DNA of 64,000 nucleotides from Saussurea involucrata (GCA_033807775.1 CM066320.1:184620784-184684783); one strand, 5' to 3'. Counted from the stretch's first letter, positions 9,328-20,441 are shown. Numbers and translations are program-made. Notes: generated by a model not told the origin, from the letters alone.

Positions 9328-11456
9328 ATGGAAAGTGGAACGAGACAAACAGCCGGAGGAAGGGGAAGAGGGGGAGAAAGAGGCAGAGGTAGGACAGGGG
9401 GCAGTGTACGGGGGCGAGGCACGGAGTTTGTTACGAGAGACGATCTAGCGGTTGAAATGGGAAGACTTCAGGCAAATATACAAGCTATGTTTAACCAGAC
9501 TCACCATTCGGAAACAGCAATACCAGACCCTACCCTTGAAAGTGAAGTGCCTATCGCACCTATTGTCACATCAGCACCAAGAAAGTGTGATTATAAAATG
9601 TTTTTAAGCTGTAAACCACCCAATTATGGAGGGGACAGAGATCCAGTAAAAGCAATGCGATGGCTGAAGGAGGTTGAAGCTGTATTTAAGACCAGTAAAT
9701 GCGCGGAAGAAGATAAAGTGTTATATGGAACAGCAATGTTGAAAGCAGACGCCTTGTATTGGTGGGAAGCCCATATTGACTCTGAAGGACCGGAGGTATA
9801 TTCAACTTTTACTTGGGGCGAATTCTCGAGAGCATTTAAGGAACAGTTTTGCCCGCAAGCCGCAGTTAGACAGTTGGAAGAGGAATTCCTGAGCCTACAA
9901 CAAGGAAATTTGTCAGTAAGAGACTACACTGCTCGCTTCTTGGAAAAGTCGCGTTTTGGAGAGTATTATGTTGCCACAGAAAAGATGAAGATGGAAAGGT
10001 ATGTATTCGGATTGAACTCAGAGATTAGGAAGTTAGTGACTGCAGCGAGGCCTAATACTTTTTCAGAAGCGGTAAATGCTGCGGAAAATGTGGAGCGAGA
10101 CAATAAGAGGGATGTTGGGGATAAGAGTGCAGGAAAGAGAAAATGGGAAGGACCACCACACGATATGAAGAAGTCTGGGTTTCAGCGATTTGATAGTCGT
10201 CCACCTTTTCGAACAGCTGAAAGACCTTGCCCAAAGTGTCACCGTTTTCACCAAGGAAGCTGTCAAGTAGATCCTAGAAACTGTTATAAGTGTGGGAAGT
10301 TTGGGCACATTGCTAAAGATTGTAGGGTGGTTAGATTTTGTTATTCATGCAATTCGCCAGATCATCTCCAATCAGATTGTCCACTAGGAAGAATACCATC
10401 GGGTGGCACGTCAACAAGAGCAACGGGTGTTAGACCAACAGCACCGAGGTTAGAGCCAGCAAGAGCAAGAGGCCGTTCATTTCAGATGACATCAAAAGAA
10501 GCGGAGGAAACTCCGGACGTGGTTACAGGTACATTCTTAATAAATTCTACACGTGCTAAGGTGTTATTTGATTCCGGTGCAAACCGATCGTTTGTGTCTC
10601 CTTCATTTGCTGCTCATATGCATTTAAAGCCGAAAGTGTTAGATCATGCTTTATTGGTAGATACGGCAAACGAAAATCAAGTATCAGTTAAAGAAGTATT
10701 TGATAGTTGCGTGATAGATATAGAAGGGTGCGGGGTACCGATCCAGTTATTTCCAATAGCCCTGGTAGAGTTTGATGTGGTAGTGGGAATGGACTGGTTA
10801 GCCGAAAACCAAGCTAATATAAATTGTGATAAGAAGTTAATAAACGTTGTGTTACCTGAAAAGGGGCCGGTAGTGATTTATGGCGATCGTAGGAATTATC
10901 AGTATAATCTTATTAACATGATAAAAGCCCGTAAGTATGTTAGTAAAGGTTGTCAGAGTTACTTAGCTTATGTAATAGATACTAAGCTAGAGAAGAGTAA
11001 GTTGGAAGACATTCCAATTGTTAGTAATTTTCCAGAAGTATTTCCTGAAGACTTGCACAGTCTTCCGCCCGTTAGACAGGTAGAGTTCGGTATAGATTTA
11101 ATTCCTGGAGCCAACCCTGTAGCCCGTGCACCGTATCGTTTGGCGCCTCCGAAAATGAAAGAAATGATGGCACAACTACAAGATCTATCCGATAAGGGTT
11201 TCATCAGACCAAGTTCTTCACCGTGGGGAGCACCAGTCTTATTTGTGAAAAAGAAGGATGGTTCGATGAGAATGTGTATCGACTACAGAGAATTGAATAA
11301 ACGCACGATCAAAAACAAGTATCCTCTACCTAGAATTGATGACCTCTTCGATCAATTAGTTGGAGCTTGTTGTTTCTCCAAGATTGATTTAAGATCCGGT
11401 TATCATCAGTTGAAGGTCAAAGAAGAAGACGTGTTGAAAACTGCTTTTCGCACCAG
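9328..11456 (+). pseudogene. gag-protease-RT (truncated) of inner chromovirus
   Basis: The ATG at 9328 opens a long frame. An Arg/Gly-rich N-terminus is followed by a retrotransposon gag domain (about residues 90-250). Two CCHC zinc knuckles follow ([14 protein letters not shown] near residue 324 and [14 protein letters not shown] near residue 343), then a protease with the DSGA active site (near residue 415). The reverse transcriptase starts around residue 590 with [17 protein letters not shown] and [12 protein letters not shown], which includes the first catalytic Asp. At about 11450-11456 the RT stops and the sequence jumps to the end of the RNase H linker in a different frame. The frame then runs 26 more codons of nonsense to 11535. 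The missing part normally holds YxDD and RNase H. Gag and protease look intact and could still be made. Confidence 0.92.
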
Positions 11457-12976
11457 GAAAAGCGAATGTGGTAGCAGATGCGCTGAGTCGTCAAGAAAGG
11501 AGTGGAACCATAAAAGCTATTTCTTTAAGAGCTGAACTTCTTCCAAACATTTTTGATGAATTACTGAAGTGCCAATTAGATGCTTATCAAGAAGAAAGTT
11601 TAAAATCTGAACGGTTGGTTGGGATATCAGCATTACTTGAGAAAGATAACCGTGGGTTGTTGTGTTTGGGGAATAGGATTTGGGTACCTCGTTTGGGTGG
11701 ATTACGTGATCGTGTACTACAAGAAGCTCATCAATCTCGATTCTCCATCCATCCAGGTACAAATAAAATGTATAGAGATTTGAAACAATTCTATTGGTGG
11801 CCGGGGATGAAAAGAAGTATTGCTAAGCATGTGGAAGACTGCATTACCTGCAAGAAAGTAAAGATTGAGCATCAGAAACCGTTTGGTCAGTTGCAACGCT
11901 TAGATATTCCAGTGTGGAAATGGGATCAGATCACAACTGATTTCATTACCAAGTTACCAAGAACTTCAAAGGGATTCAATTCTATTTGGGTAATTGTGGA
12001 TAGGTTGACGAAGTCTGCTCATTTCTTGCCGATAAAAGAAACCGATTCTTTAGAACGTTTGGCCAAACTGTACATTAATGAAATAGTAACTCGACATGGA
12101 GTACCAATTTCGATTATTTCTGATCGAGATAGTCGTTTTACTTCTAGATTTTGGAGAAGCTTTCAAAAAGAGATGGGAACACAAATCAAGTTGAGTACAA
12201 CATATCATCCACAGACTGATGGACAAAGCGAAAGAACAATTCAGACGTTAGAAGATATGCTTCGGGCTTGTATAGTTGATTTTGGAGGATCATGGGATAA
12301 ACATTTGCCTTTGATAGAGTTCGCTTACAACAACAGTTATCATTCTAGTATTCAGGCGGCACCGTTTGAAGTATTGTATGGCAGGAAATGCCGAACGCCT
12401 TTGTGTTGGAATGAAGTGGGGGAAAAGCAGTTAGCAGGGCCAGAAATAGTACAGTTAACAGCAGATAAGATTACTCAAATCCGGGATAGATTGAAAACGG
12501 CACAAGACAGACAGAAAAGTTATGCAGATCGACGCCGGAAACCGTTAGAATTTCAGGTTGGGGAATTTGTGATGTTAAAAGTTTCACCTTGGAAAGGAGT
12601 CATGCGTTTTGGGAAGCAAGGTAAACTCAGTCCGCAGTATATTGGGCCATTTGAAATTACAGAAAGAATTGGTGAAGTAGCATACAGATTGGATCTTCCG
12701 TTGGAATTGAGCAGGATTCACAACGCGTTTCATGTGTCGAATTTTCGGAAATGTTTAGTCACGCCGGACCAGACAGTCTCTCTACCGGATATCCAGGTTG
12801 ATGAAAAGTTGAACTATGTAGAAGAACCGGAAGCTATAGTTGATCACAAGATAAAGGTATTGAGGAACAAAGAAATCAGACAAGTGAAAGTACAGTGGAA
12901 ACATCACCGAGGTCAGGATGCTACGTGGGAATCAGAGTTAGAAATGAGAGCCAAATACCCTCATCTTTTTTCTTAA
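11456..12976 (+). pseudogene. Integrase with chromodomain, inner chromovirus (headless ORF)
   Basis: The frame begins at the deletion junction with [12 protein letters not shown], the conserved linker after RNase H, and is intact to the TAA at 12974-12976. It holds the HHCC zinc-binding N-terminus ([10 protein letters not shown]... CITCKKVK). The integrase core follows with TTDFITKLP (first Asp), SDRDSRFTS (second Asp) and [11 protein letters not shown] (Glu). A GPY/F module ([18 protein letters not shown]) is next, and a C-terminal chromodomain-like segment ends DATWESE...KYPHLF. No start codon for independent translation is convincing (the first codon after the junction is GTG), so it would need readthrough or frameshifting from the upstream ORF, which the deletion has put out of frame. 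The chromodomain suggests targeting to methylated-histone chromatin, by family knowledge. Confidence 0.9.
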
Positions 12977-13001
12977 TTAAATTCCGGGACGGAATTCTTT
13001 T

Positions 13002-13014
13002 AAGAGGGAGATGT
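13002..13014 (+). other. Polypurine tract of inner element
   Basis: AAGAGGGAGATGT sits immediately before the 3' LTR and should prime plus-strand synthesis. Confidence 0.85.
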
Positions 13015-14665
13015 TGTAATAACCAGGTATTTTATTTAAATTAATTATGGAAATTTTATAAGTTAATATGGGTATTTTAAGGAGTTAGAAGTTAAAGGGT
13101 AAGTTATAATTTTATTATGGAAGTTTAGGGGTATATCTTGTTAAATGGAACAAGTTTAAGGTTCATTTGGAAAATTGATGACACCTCCTGGTAGCCAACA
13201 ACCGACTTTCATTCTATATTAGGATGAGGTGTCCTCTTGTTACCCTTTTTAGCAAAAGTGAAGTGTGTGTGCATATGTGGTGTTTTCGGTTTTAGAGAGA
13301 GAGTGAGAGAGGTCGAAGGAAGCTAAGGAAGAGGAAGAAGTACCTATTTTATTGCAGCTGAGTTTAAGATTCAATTCATCTGAAACAACAAGGTATTAAT
13401 CCATTCAAGTCTTTACTTTTATGTACAATAGGTTTTACATGAACTTTAGAAGTGGGTTATGTTATTTTTAGAAGGTATATGAATTTTGGGTTTGGAATAG
13501 TGTTCTAATGGTAGTATAAATCATATCTGCAAAGTTACATAATCATACATAGTATAAAACTGCAAAAATCTGGGTTTTAGGATGAAACAGTAGACTGAGA
13601 CATTCATCAAAGTCGCAGTAGGTTAATATTCATCGAAGTCGCAATGGACGACTGCGACATTCATCGGAGTCGCAATGGTTGGTTGCGACTTGGGTATGAA
13701 GTCGCAGTGGTGGATTGCGACTTGGCTTGAAATCGCAGTAGTAGATTGCGACTCCAAGGTGGAATCGCAATAGTGGGTTGCGACTCCAAGGTGGAATCGC
13801 AATAGTGGGTTGCGACTCCAAGGTGGAATCGCAATAAGGGGTTGCGACTTCGGGGTGAAATCGCAATAAGGGGATTGCGACTTCAGGGTGGAATCGCAAT
13901 AGGAGATTGCGATTTGGTACTGTTCATTGCGATTTCAGTTGGGAATTTTGTAAGTTTAAGTATTAAAGGAAATATTTGGTATTTTATCTGATTTCAGATT
14001 CTGTGAGGGATCGACACACGTGAATTATCTTGGAAGAGTTTTTGTGATAAACACACGAGGTGAGTTTTTATTTGAAATGTTTTCAAATGGAATACATATA
14101 TGTGAGTAAATGTAATATGGTGCATATAATGTTTATATGAATATTGCATTGTATGAGTACTAGTTGGCCGGGCTTAAGACCGGTGAAAGTTGGCTGTACA
14201 AAGGGACAGTGGTGTTGGCTGTATTTAGTACAGCGGAGTAAATTAATTAATTGGCTTGCTACCAATTAATATGGCCAAGGAAAAGAAAGGAGAAAGAGAT
14301 GGAAAGATTACATGAGTCATAATTGGTATTCTTACGTGAATTATGTGCAAATGTTTTCTTTTACTAACGGGGATTTTTCTCACTAGACCTCAAGGTCTAA
14401 CCCTCATTTTTGTTTTAAAATATGTATTCCAGGTCATGGAGCAAACAAGAGACAATGATAGGAATTATCATGTTAGCTTTTGTGGATGTTGAATGATTAT
14501 GAAGATTCCAGTTATAATTAGTAGATGTTATGTATTTTACTTTATTTGAAAAAGTTTGTACTAAAAGACTTAATTGTAGAATTTAAGGGACCATATTTGG
14601 ATTATGATATGTTATTTTGTGGTGAATTATATGGAACTTGTATGTTGGGATTAAGGGATGTTACA
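13015..14665 (+). repeat. 3' LTR of inner gypsy element (1651 bp)
   Basis: It is identical in length to 7415-9065 with six substitutions seen by eye and no indels. It ends at TTACA before the AGGGG duplication. It carries the same array (13595-13935), predicted introns (13393-13997 and 14060-14432) and hairpin (14384-14399). Confidence 0.95.
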
Positions 14666-14677
14666 AGGGGAGAGTGT

Positions 14678-15576
14678 TGTAATAACCGAGACCATGTTTA
14701 GAAAGGGTTTTAAGGTCTTGTGTCATGTCTTAATAAAGGTGGAAGTTGAGGAGCTAATTGGTAAGTTAAGCATAGGGTATAAAAACCAAATGATTGGCAC
14801 AAAACCCTAGTTTTGTCAATCATTTGGTGGTGTGCGGCTGGAATAGAAAGGAGGAGAGAAAGAATGAAGAAGGAAGAAAGGGAGAAAGAAAGAAGAAGGA
14901 AGAACGAGAGATAGAACAAGAAAGGCGAAAGAAATTTCTAGTTAATTGGGAGAAGGAGGAAGGTTTTCATCACCCTCAATCAACCAGGTAATCCTTTATA
15001 TTCATCTCTAATCTGTGAGTTGTTGCTAAGCTAGGTATGTGGGGATTTTTGTTTAAAAGTGGAGTTGAGACCTAATGGTAGAAATTAAATGTCTTAAATG
15101 TGTTTTGGCAGCTGTGAGTTCAGTACTATTTGAGCTTAGTAATCTGATTATTGTTGTTAATCTTAGATTCGTGGATTATGGGTTTATATGCGGTTTTCGA
15201 TTCCAAATAGGGTCTGAGTCGGCGTCCAGAAAGCCTGTGGGCGTCCGGACACGTTGTCCAATATGAATGTTTCCGGATGAGGAAACTGTCCGGATAAGAA
15301 GACTATCCGGGTGAGAATTTGTCCGGTAAGTAGTTGTCCGGTAAATGGTTGTGAGCAGGGGAACAGGTAATGAAAGACTCTGGCAAGTGAGCAGGGCGGT
15401 TAGCGAGGAAGCTCGATAGCATAGTGACACTATTGTATAATTTAGACTTTATTATCAGTTGTGTAGGTTGATTCCGCCAACCAGATTTTGATTTGATGTA
15501 AGAAATTTTGGGACCCGTTTTTGGGATATTTCTTGTTATAAGAATTGCATGCTAAATTTTAGACTGGATCGTTACA
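14678..15576 (+). repeat. 3' LTR of outer gypsy element, internally deleted (899 bp)
   Basis: It matches the 5' LTR from its first base to the start of the GTCCGGA array and again over the last 210 bp, with roughly 1-2 percent substitutions in the shared part. About 680 bp are missing. At the junction (15340-15372) the short string GTGAGCAGGG, which normally occurs about 30 bp downstream, appears as filler. The right edge falls within a few bases of the predicted intron-2 acceptor. Confidence 0.9.
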
Positions 15577-15581
15577 AGAAT

Positions 15582-16440
15582 GAAGTTGAAAAGATTTAGA
15601 GGTTTCACCTTTGAAATGAAGATGAAAATGTTGATAGGTTAAACTTTTTAAAATTACTAAAACAACTCTAACTCAATGAATTTTATCTTTTTAGTATAGG
15701 GACGGAAAAGTCTTTACCATATCAAATATATAAAAAAATCAAAAGTCTTAGAAAAAAGAAAAATGATCTTATAATGCTTAGGAGATGCCACATCATTATC
15801 TTTGGTTTCTTCTTTTATATTTATATTAATTATTATTATTATTATTATTATTTTTTCTTATTTTTGTTTTTTGAACAAATTCATCGTTGAAAATATTACT
15901 TCTCTATTTTATTTGTCTTATATTAAATGGCCAGTTTTAAAATTATGTTTCCACTTTCTCATTCTATCATTTATTATGAGATCGAAAAAATTAATCTCAC
16001 CTATTAAAAATAACAACGTAACAATTACTGAATTACATATTGGCATATTGCTAAAATTATGTGTCATTTCATTGTTAATATTTATTTTGCGATATATTAA
16101 ATTAGATAGTATATTTTAAGACAGAGTAAATATATATATTGGACTCTTTTATTGAAGATAAAACAATAATAGAAGTATATTTCTTTTTAATTACACAAAT
16201 AATGTCCCACACAACCAAAAGAAAATCAAATAAAAGACGTCTATTATGACCAATTGACCATACGATTGTATTTTGAACACTTATAGGAGGGAAAATATAT
16301 ATTCATTAAAAATAAATAAATAAACTCTTGTTGCTTGCTGACGGAATCATGCCACCCACCGGACTCTCTTCTTTCCATGTTCAACCAACAACTTCACCGG
16401 AACCACCACACCTCCGCCGTCATAAGCAGCCATTAATTTC
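15582..16440. other. AT-rich intergenic DNA
   Basis: No gene is recognised. It includes an (ATT)n tract at 15826-15853 and a 105-codon frame (15802-16119) whose composition reflects AT bias. The segment from about 16340 may be the 3' flank of the small minus-strand gene. Confidence 0.5.
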
Positions 16441-16458
16441 CGTTTAACATGTATATGA

Positions 16459-16779
16459 TCAGATGGGGAAGAAAGCAAAAAACAAGAGCATGGTTAGAAA
16501 CAAGAGAACCCCCCAAGCACTGCCACCGTTATCCAACTCATTGTCGGCCATGATTAGGGTTCTGCAACCATCGAAGAGAAAGAGAAACAGTAAAACGAGA
16601 AAGATTGATGCTGTTAAGAAAACAAGTTTCATTTGATCAAAGAAGCTTATAAACACAACGCAAATGGAGTCGTTGTAGTTGGAGTAGAATGAAACAGCCA
16701 TAAACATCAACAGAATCAAGAGGAATGAACACAAGTGTATAGATAATGAAGAAGAAGGAGGAGGGTTGTTTATGGACAT
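16459..16779 (-). CDS. Small multi-pass membrane protein (host gene candidate)
   Basis: A single-exon frame of 106 residues with ATG at 16779-16777 and TGA at 16461-16459. The N-terminus is short, Pro/Ser-rich and cytosolic-looking. Three hydrophobic segments follow at about residues 14-32, 50-70 and 88-105. A conserved-looking motif FFDQMKLV sits before segment 2 and GGSAWGV before segment 3. I recall small angiosperm membrane proteins of unknown function with this D-Q-x-K-L ... G-G-S-P-W-G-V pattern, so I read it as a host gene; this is from memory, not a search. A TATA-like sequence lies upstream on the minus strand. It is the only gene-like ORF here not tied to a transposable element. Its function is unknown and it could be a pseudogene. 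Confidence 0.6.
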   Translation of the reverse strand: MSINNPPPSSSLSIHLCSFLLILLMFMAVSFYSNYNDSICVVFISFFDQMKLVFLTASIFLVLLFLFLFDGCRTLIMADNELDNGGSAWGVLLFLTMLLFFAFFPI

Positions 16780-16856
16780 TTTCTTTTGGAATATTATGGT
16801 GAATTTAGTTTAAAGCTTGAAAAGATGCTATAAGACGACAATATATTAGATACTCC

Positions 16857-16868
16857 CATATATATCTC
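16857..16868 (-). promoter_or_regulatory. TATA-like element upstream of the small membrane-protein gene
   Basis: On the minus strand the sequence reads GATATATATGGG, 78-89 bp upstream of the ATG, a plausible distance for a TATA box with a short 5' UTR. Confidence 0.35.
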
Positions 16869-17169
16869 TTTATCATTTGTTGGATGTACATGATTAATTC
16901 CCGACTCATGAGTGGGTTTGAGATTAAAATGGATCAACACTTCAGATCTACTTCTTACTCCTTTCAGCTTAACTCAACTTCCCCTATATGCCCCACACAT
17001 ACGTTCTAAAACCGTAGTTTAGTTCGAGTTATATGTTCATTAACCTAAACCCATTTGATTTACATAACTCACCAAATTGGTGGGAATAAAAAAAATTATT
17101 TGTTTTTTTTAGAGTATCCTAGGCTTTGCCTAAACTAATCCCTTGACAAGATATGACTGTAATACATCA

Positions 17170-17850
17170 GTCCTGATTAGGCATGACAATTTCTGAATTT
17201 CACCCGACCCGGTGGGGAACCCGGTCCACCCGACCCGACCGGGGCCGGGGAAACCCTCTTCCAAAAAACCGGGGCCGGGGCCGGGTAGACCCTCCCCCGA
17301 CCCGGTATGTATATATAATAAAAAAATATTTATTTTATATATAATATATTAATTAAATTGTTTTGTATCAGCATTCAGCAAGTGCAAGTGTACTGTAAGT
17401 TATCACATTCAATCATCACATTCATGCATTTTAACCAAAGAAAACCCATTTCTTTTAAGTTATTAGACATTGATGCTAATTTTCCACATACTTGTCATCA
17501 TTTTAAGCAACTATATCACATTTCTGCAGGTCTACCAATTTTGGTACAACAGGGGTCTCCATATTTAGGTTTATTTGGACAAAAGTGCTTTAGTGGTTTT
17601 GGTTATTTTTTGCAGTTAAAACTTTCCTTAACTGTTAAGTTTCTGTGATGTGTTTTTGTAATATGACTTGAGATATGTTTTTGGATTTACAACAACACAT
17701 ATGGGATTTACAACAACAACAAAAAACACAAACGGGTCGGGGAACCATGTCCAAACCGGGGACGGGTCTTTGACCGGGTGTTGACCAAAAGTTGACCGGG
17801 GCCGGGGAACCCCGCCCCATACCCGCCCCGTTGCCATGCCTAGCCCTGAT
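17170..17850. mobile_element. hAT-type MITE, GC-rich TIRs
   Basis: The body is 17178-17842. Ends are TAGGCATGACAA and, inverted, TAGGCATGGCAA. The flanking 8-bp duplication is GTCCTGAT/GCCCTGAT (7 of 8 match). Subterminal blocks rich in CCCGACCCGG and GGGGCGGGT form long inverted repeats around an AT-rich core. The 8-bp duplication and TAGGCATGGCAA-type end are characteristic of plant hAT MITEs. No transposase is encoded; a 96-codon frame in the core (17358-17648) is not gene-like. Confidence 0.85.
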
Positions 17851-18183
17851 TAAACCTCAGTGACCACAATTATTGTGTACGCCTGGATTCAAAATTTTAT
17901 TTGTTCTCACTCTCTTTTTTGAATTCTTATTTTTATTTTCATTTTTTAAAATGAATCAAACACTTTGTAAGTAATCATTTCATTGTAAAATAATATAGTG
18001 TTTGTGTTAATAGAAAAAATAATGCAATATTAATTAAATATAAAAAATATTTGCAAAACAAAAAAAAACTTGTACCAAGAAAATAAATATTACATTTTTA
18101 GATAATAAATAATTAAACATGGTATATTTATCTTAACCATTGTAACAAACCCTAAAAGAGAACCAAATTGTTGAATGTGTACT

Positions 18184-18739
18184 GTATAAAGTAGAGATGG
18201 TTAAAGTTTTAAATCAGTCTCCATTTTAAATAGTGATCTTGTAATCGATTCCGGTATAACTAGTTTCGATCTTGATTCAAATACGAAAGCTCGCTTAAGC
18301 TTTATAAGGTCCGGTTATGAAAACCGGTCCCAGTCTCGGGCAGCACCCAAACCAGTCACATTTAAATTCTTTATTTTTTTAATTGATTTTTAAGTTATAA
18401 AAATATTTTTTGAATAATTTGGTCAATAAAATTCACTAACAAATAGTTGTTTTTTTTATTATGAGCGAGTCTATCAAATGCACTAAAAAATACATTTTAT
18501 TATAATTGGTTCAATCAAATACACAAACAAATACATTTTTAGTAAAACGATACTTAAAAATAAATTTTATATAAAAACCGGGTCGGTCCCATAACCGTCC
18601 CTAGGCCGGGTTAGGCCTTGTTTTCGGATGAAAATCATAACCATTAAAGGACCGACGGGTTTAAACCGGTCCCAAACGGTCCTGGTCCTCTGTTGGTCCT
18701 GGGTCGTACCGTGCCCATTTGGCCATTTATAGTATAAAG
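18184..18739. mobile_element. hAT-type MITE (TSD GTATAAAG)
   Basis: The body is 18192-18731 with a perfect 8-bp duplication GTATAAAG on both sides. The ends TAGAGATGGTTAAA and, inverted, TATAAATGGCCAAA match imperfectly. Subterminal ACCGGTCC-type repeats occur in both orientations. It is non-coding. Confidence 0.8.
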
Positions 18740-19067
18740 GGCTACGGTTGACAAGTTGTGAAAGTAAAAGACCAAGGCCTAATGTGCTAATGTGTAAAAG
18801 ATGGGGGACTAAATGTGATGTTGGGCCAAATCAAATTCAAGAATACATGGCTCTAAACGAATTGAACAACAAATGGTCCGTGAATTGTTTTATAGAAAGT
18901 TCGATTATATTCGTTCATTTAGTAAATAAACAAAAATGAATATATTTTTTGTTTGTTTAGTTAAATTAACGAGCATGAACAATTATATCGTTCGTTCATT
19001 TACGTTTGTAAAATTTCAATCATTTATGTTCGTTAATGTTTGTTCACTTATGTTCGTTTAAGTTTAG

Positions 19068-19112
<45 letters not shown>

Positions 19113-19130
19113 TATATCATATATTTATAT
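18740..19130. other. Unassigned DNA with GTTCGTT-type short repeats and (TA)n
   Basis: From about 18895 there are repeated GTTCGTTCATT/GTTTGTTCACTT motifs. They resume in inverted form after the foldback element (19495-19600), so an older element of inverted-repeat type may have been split by it. A (TA)n tract of about 40 bp lies at 19070-19110. Confidence 0.4.
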
Positions 19131-19361
19131 AGAGGCTCCGTAAAATGCAAACCTTGCATTTGTTGCACCCCTTACAAACCACAATCTGCATATGTGCAGA
19201 CTGGTTCTGCACATATGCAGATGAATAGGTGCAAGAATATACATATAATGGACATACATTCATATGGGACAATGCATATATGCAGAACCAGTCTGCACAT
19301 ATGCAGACTGTGGTTTGTAAGGGGTGCAACAAATGTAAGGTTTGCATTTGATTTGTACCCT
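19131..19361. mobile_element. Foldback element in a (TA)n tract, copy A
   Basis: It begins GAGGCTCCGTAAAATGCAAA and ends GCATTTGATTTGTACCCTA. Long inverted arms (AACCTTGCATTTGTTGCACC... and its complement) surround a small core with CTGCATATGTGCAGACTGG palindromes. It is flanked by TA-rich microsatellite rather than a unique target duplication. A second member of the same family lies inverted at 44403-44612. It is non-coding. Confidence 0.7.
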
Positions 19362-20006
19362 ATTTATATATTATGACATTGATATGTAAAGTTATTAATT
19401 AAATTAAACTGTTTGGAATTCCTTTTTTACCCCTCCTAATTTTACATGATTTTTTTTAGGAAAGAAAAGATGAGTAATGACGGTTATGTTTTATTCATTT
19501 GTGTCCGTTTATGTCCATTTCTGTTCGTTCGTTTAGCATTTTAACAAATGAACATATATGAAAACGAACACATATTTCTTAACGAACGAACATGAAGACA
19601 ATAATAAACCCATTGAGGTTATTGATCCAATAAAGGAACAAAGAGAAGGAAAACTAATTGATATGTGATTCTTCGATCATTTTAATTTCGATTAAGAGTT
19701 GGGTGATTACCCAATAATGTTTCATAATTTGATAAGCGGTGAGTTTATGCATGGTAATGTAAGATCTAGAATCCAACAAGATGATAGATAAAGTGGTTTT
19801 TCGTAGTTATTTCAAAGCAATAAGGAAATTCATGTCTAATTAAAGATACAAATGTTGTTTAATTATTATACATCATCAACCATGAATGATGATGAAACAC
19901 ATTGGTATTAATTAACAGTGATCCCAGCAAGCATGCATCCAAGGTCGTGTCCAACCCCTATGGTTTTTAGTTTTAGCATTTCCAATAAATATTCATTATG
20001 AGTTTA
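19362..20006. other. AT-rich intergenic DNA
   Basis: No gene or clear element is seen apart from the inverted GTTCGTT-type repeats near 19495-19600. Confidence 0.5.
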
Positions 20007-20441
20007 GTAATAATCAATGTTCTAAATGACGTGAGGCGTGGTGTGGTGGCGAGGTCAAACCTCAAGCCTTAGGAGCCACGGCGAGGCCATGACGTTCATC
20101 AAGGCGTGACGTGGCGGAGAGGTCAAGCCTCAAGCCTTAGGAGACACGGAGAGGCCATAGCGTTCATCAAGGCATGACTTGTGGTGGCAAATCTCTAAGT
20201 CATATATAATATTATATATAAAACATATGTTTTGTACTATTAATCGATGAGTCAATGACAATAAACAAGTGAAATTAGATTATATATTTAAAACTAGCAA
20301 ATAAGACATTGAAAATGTAAAGAAAAATCAAATATCGCGTCATAAAAGATCGCGCATTAGGCCATGGAGTGCCACAAGCATAGCGTGGCGTGAGACACAA
20401 GTCTTGAGTCACGGCGAGCCTTTTAGAACAGTGATAATAAT
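20007..20441. mobile_element. hAT-type MITE with internal direct repeat
   Basis: The body is about 20015-20433. Ends are CAATGTTCTAAA and, inverted, CACTGTTCTAAA. The flanking 8 bp are GTAATAAT/ATAATAAT (7 of 8, low complexity). A ~70-bp direct duplication (about 20034-20104 and 20105-20174) shares CCTCAAGCCTTAGGAG and AGGCCAT..CGTTCATCAAGGC. It is non-coding. Confidence 0.65.

Larger units (their letters stand above)
7410..14670 (+). mobile_element. Inner Ty3/gypsy chromovirus, TSD AGGGG, RT/RNase H deleted
   Basis: The body is 7415-14665 with LTRs of identical length (1651 bp each) and a perfect AGGGG duplication. By eye the LTRs differ at six positions, so the insertion is recent. It carries a gag-protease-RT start ORF (9328-11535) and a separate integrase-chromodomain ORF (from 11456). 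The middle of the reverse transcriptase and essentially all of RNase H, including the YxDD motif, are missing. The C-terminal chromodomain-like segment places it among chromoviruses, most likely Tekay/Del-like. It cannot make its own reverse transcriptase. Confidence 0.95.
1360..15581 (+). mobile_element. Outer Ty3/gypsy LTR element with TSD AGAAT
   Basis: The element body is 1365-15576 and begins and ends TG...CA. A perfect 5-bp target duplication, AGAAT, lies at 1360-1364 and 15577-15581. It has a 5' LTR (1365-2944), an initiator-Met primer-binding site, an interior of about 4.5 kb, and a 3' LTR (14678-15576) shortened by deletion. The interior codes for nothing intact; only a decayed integrase C-terminus is recognisable before the polypurine tract. 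That tract is split by a second element (7415-14665). The two LTRs are similar over their shared part, so the insertion is fairly young although the coding region is dead. Family assignment rests on the integrase relic and the primer site. Confidence 0.93.
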
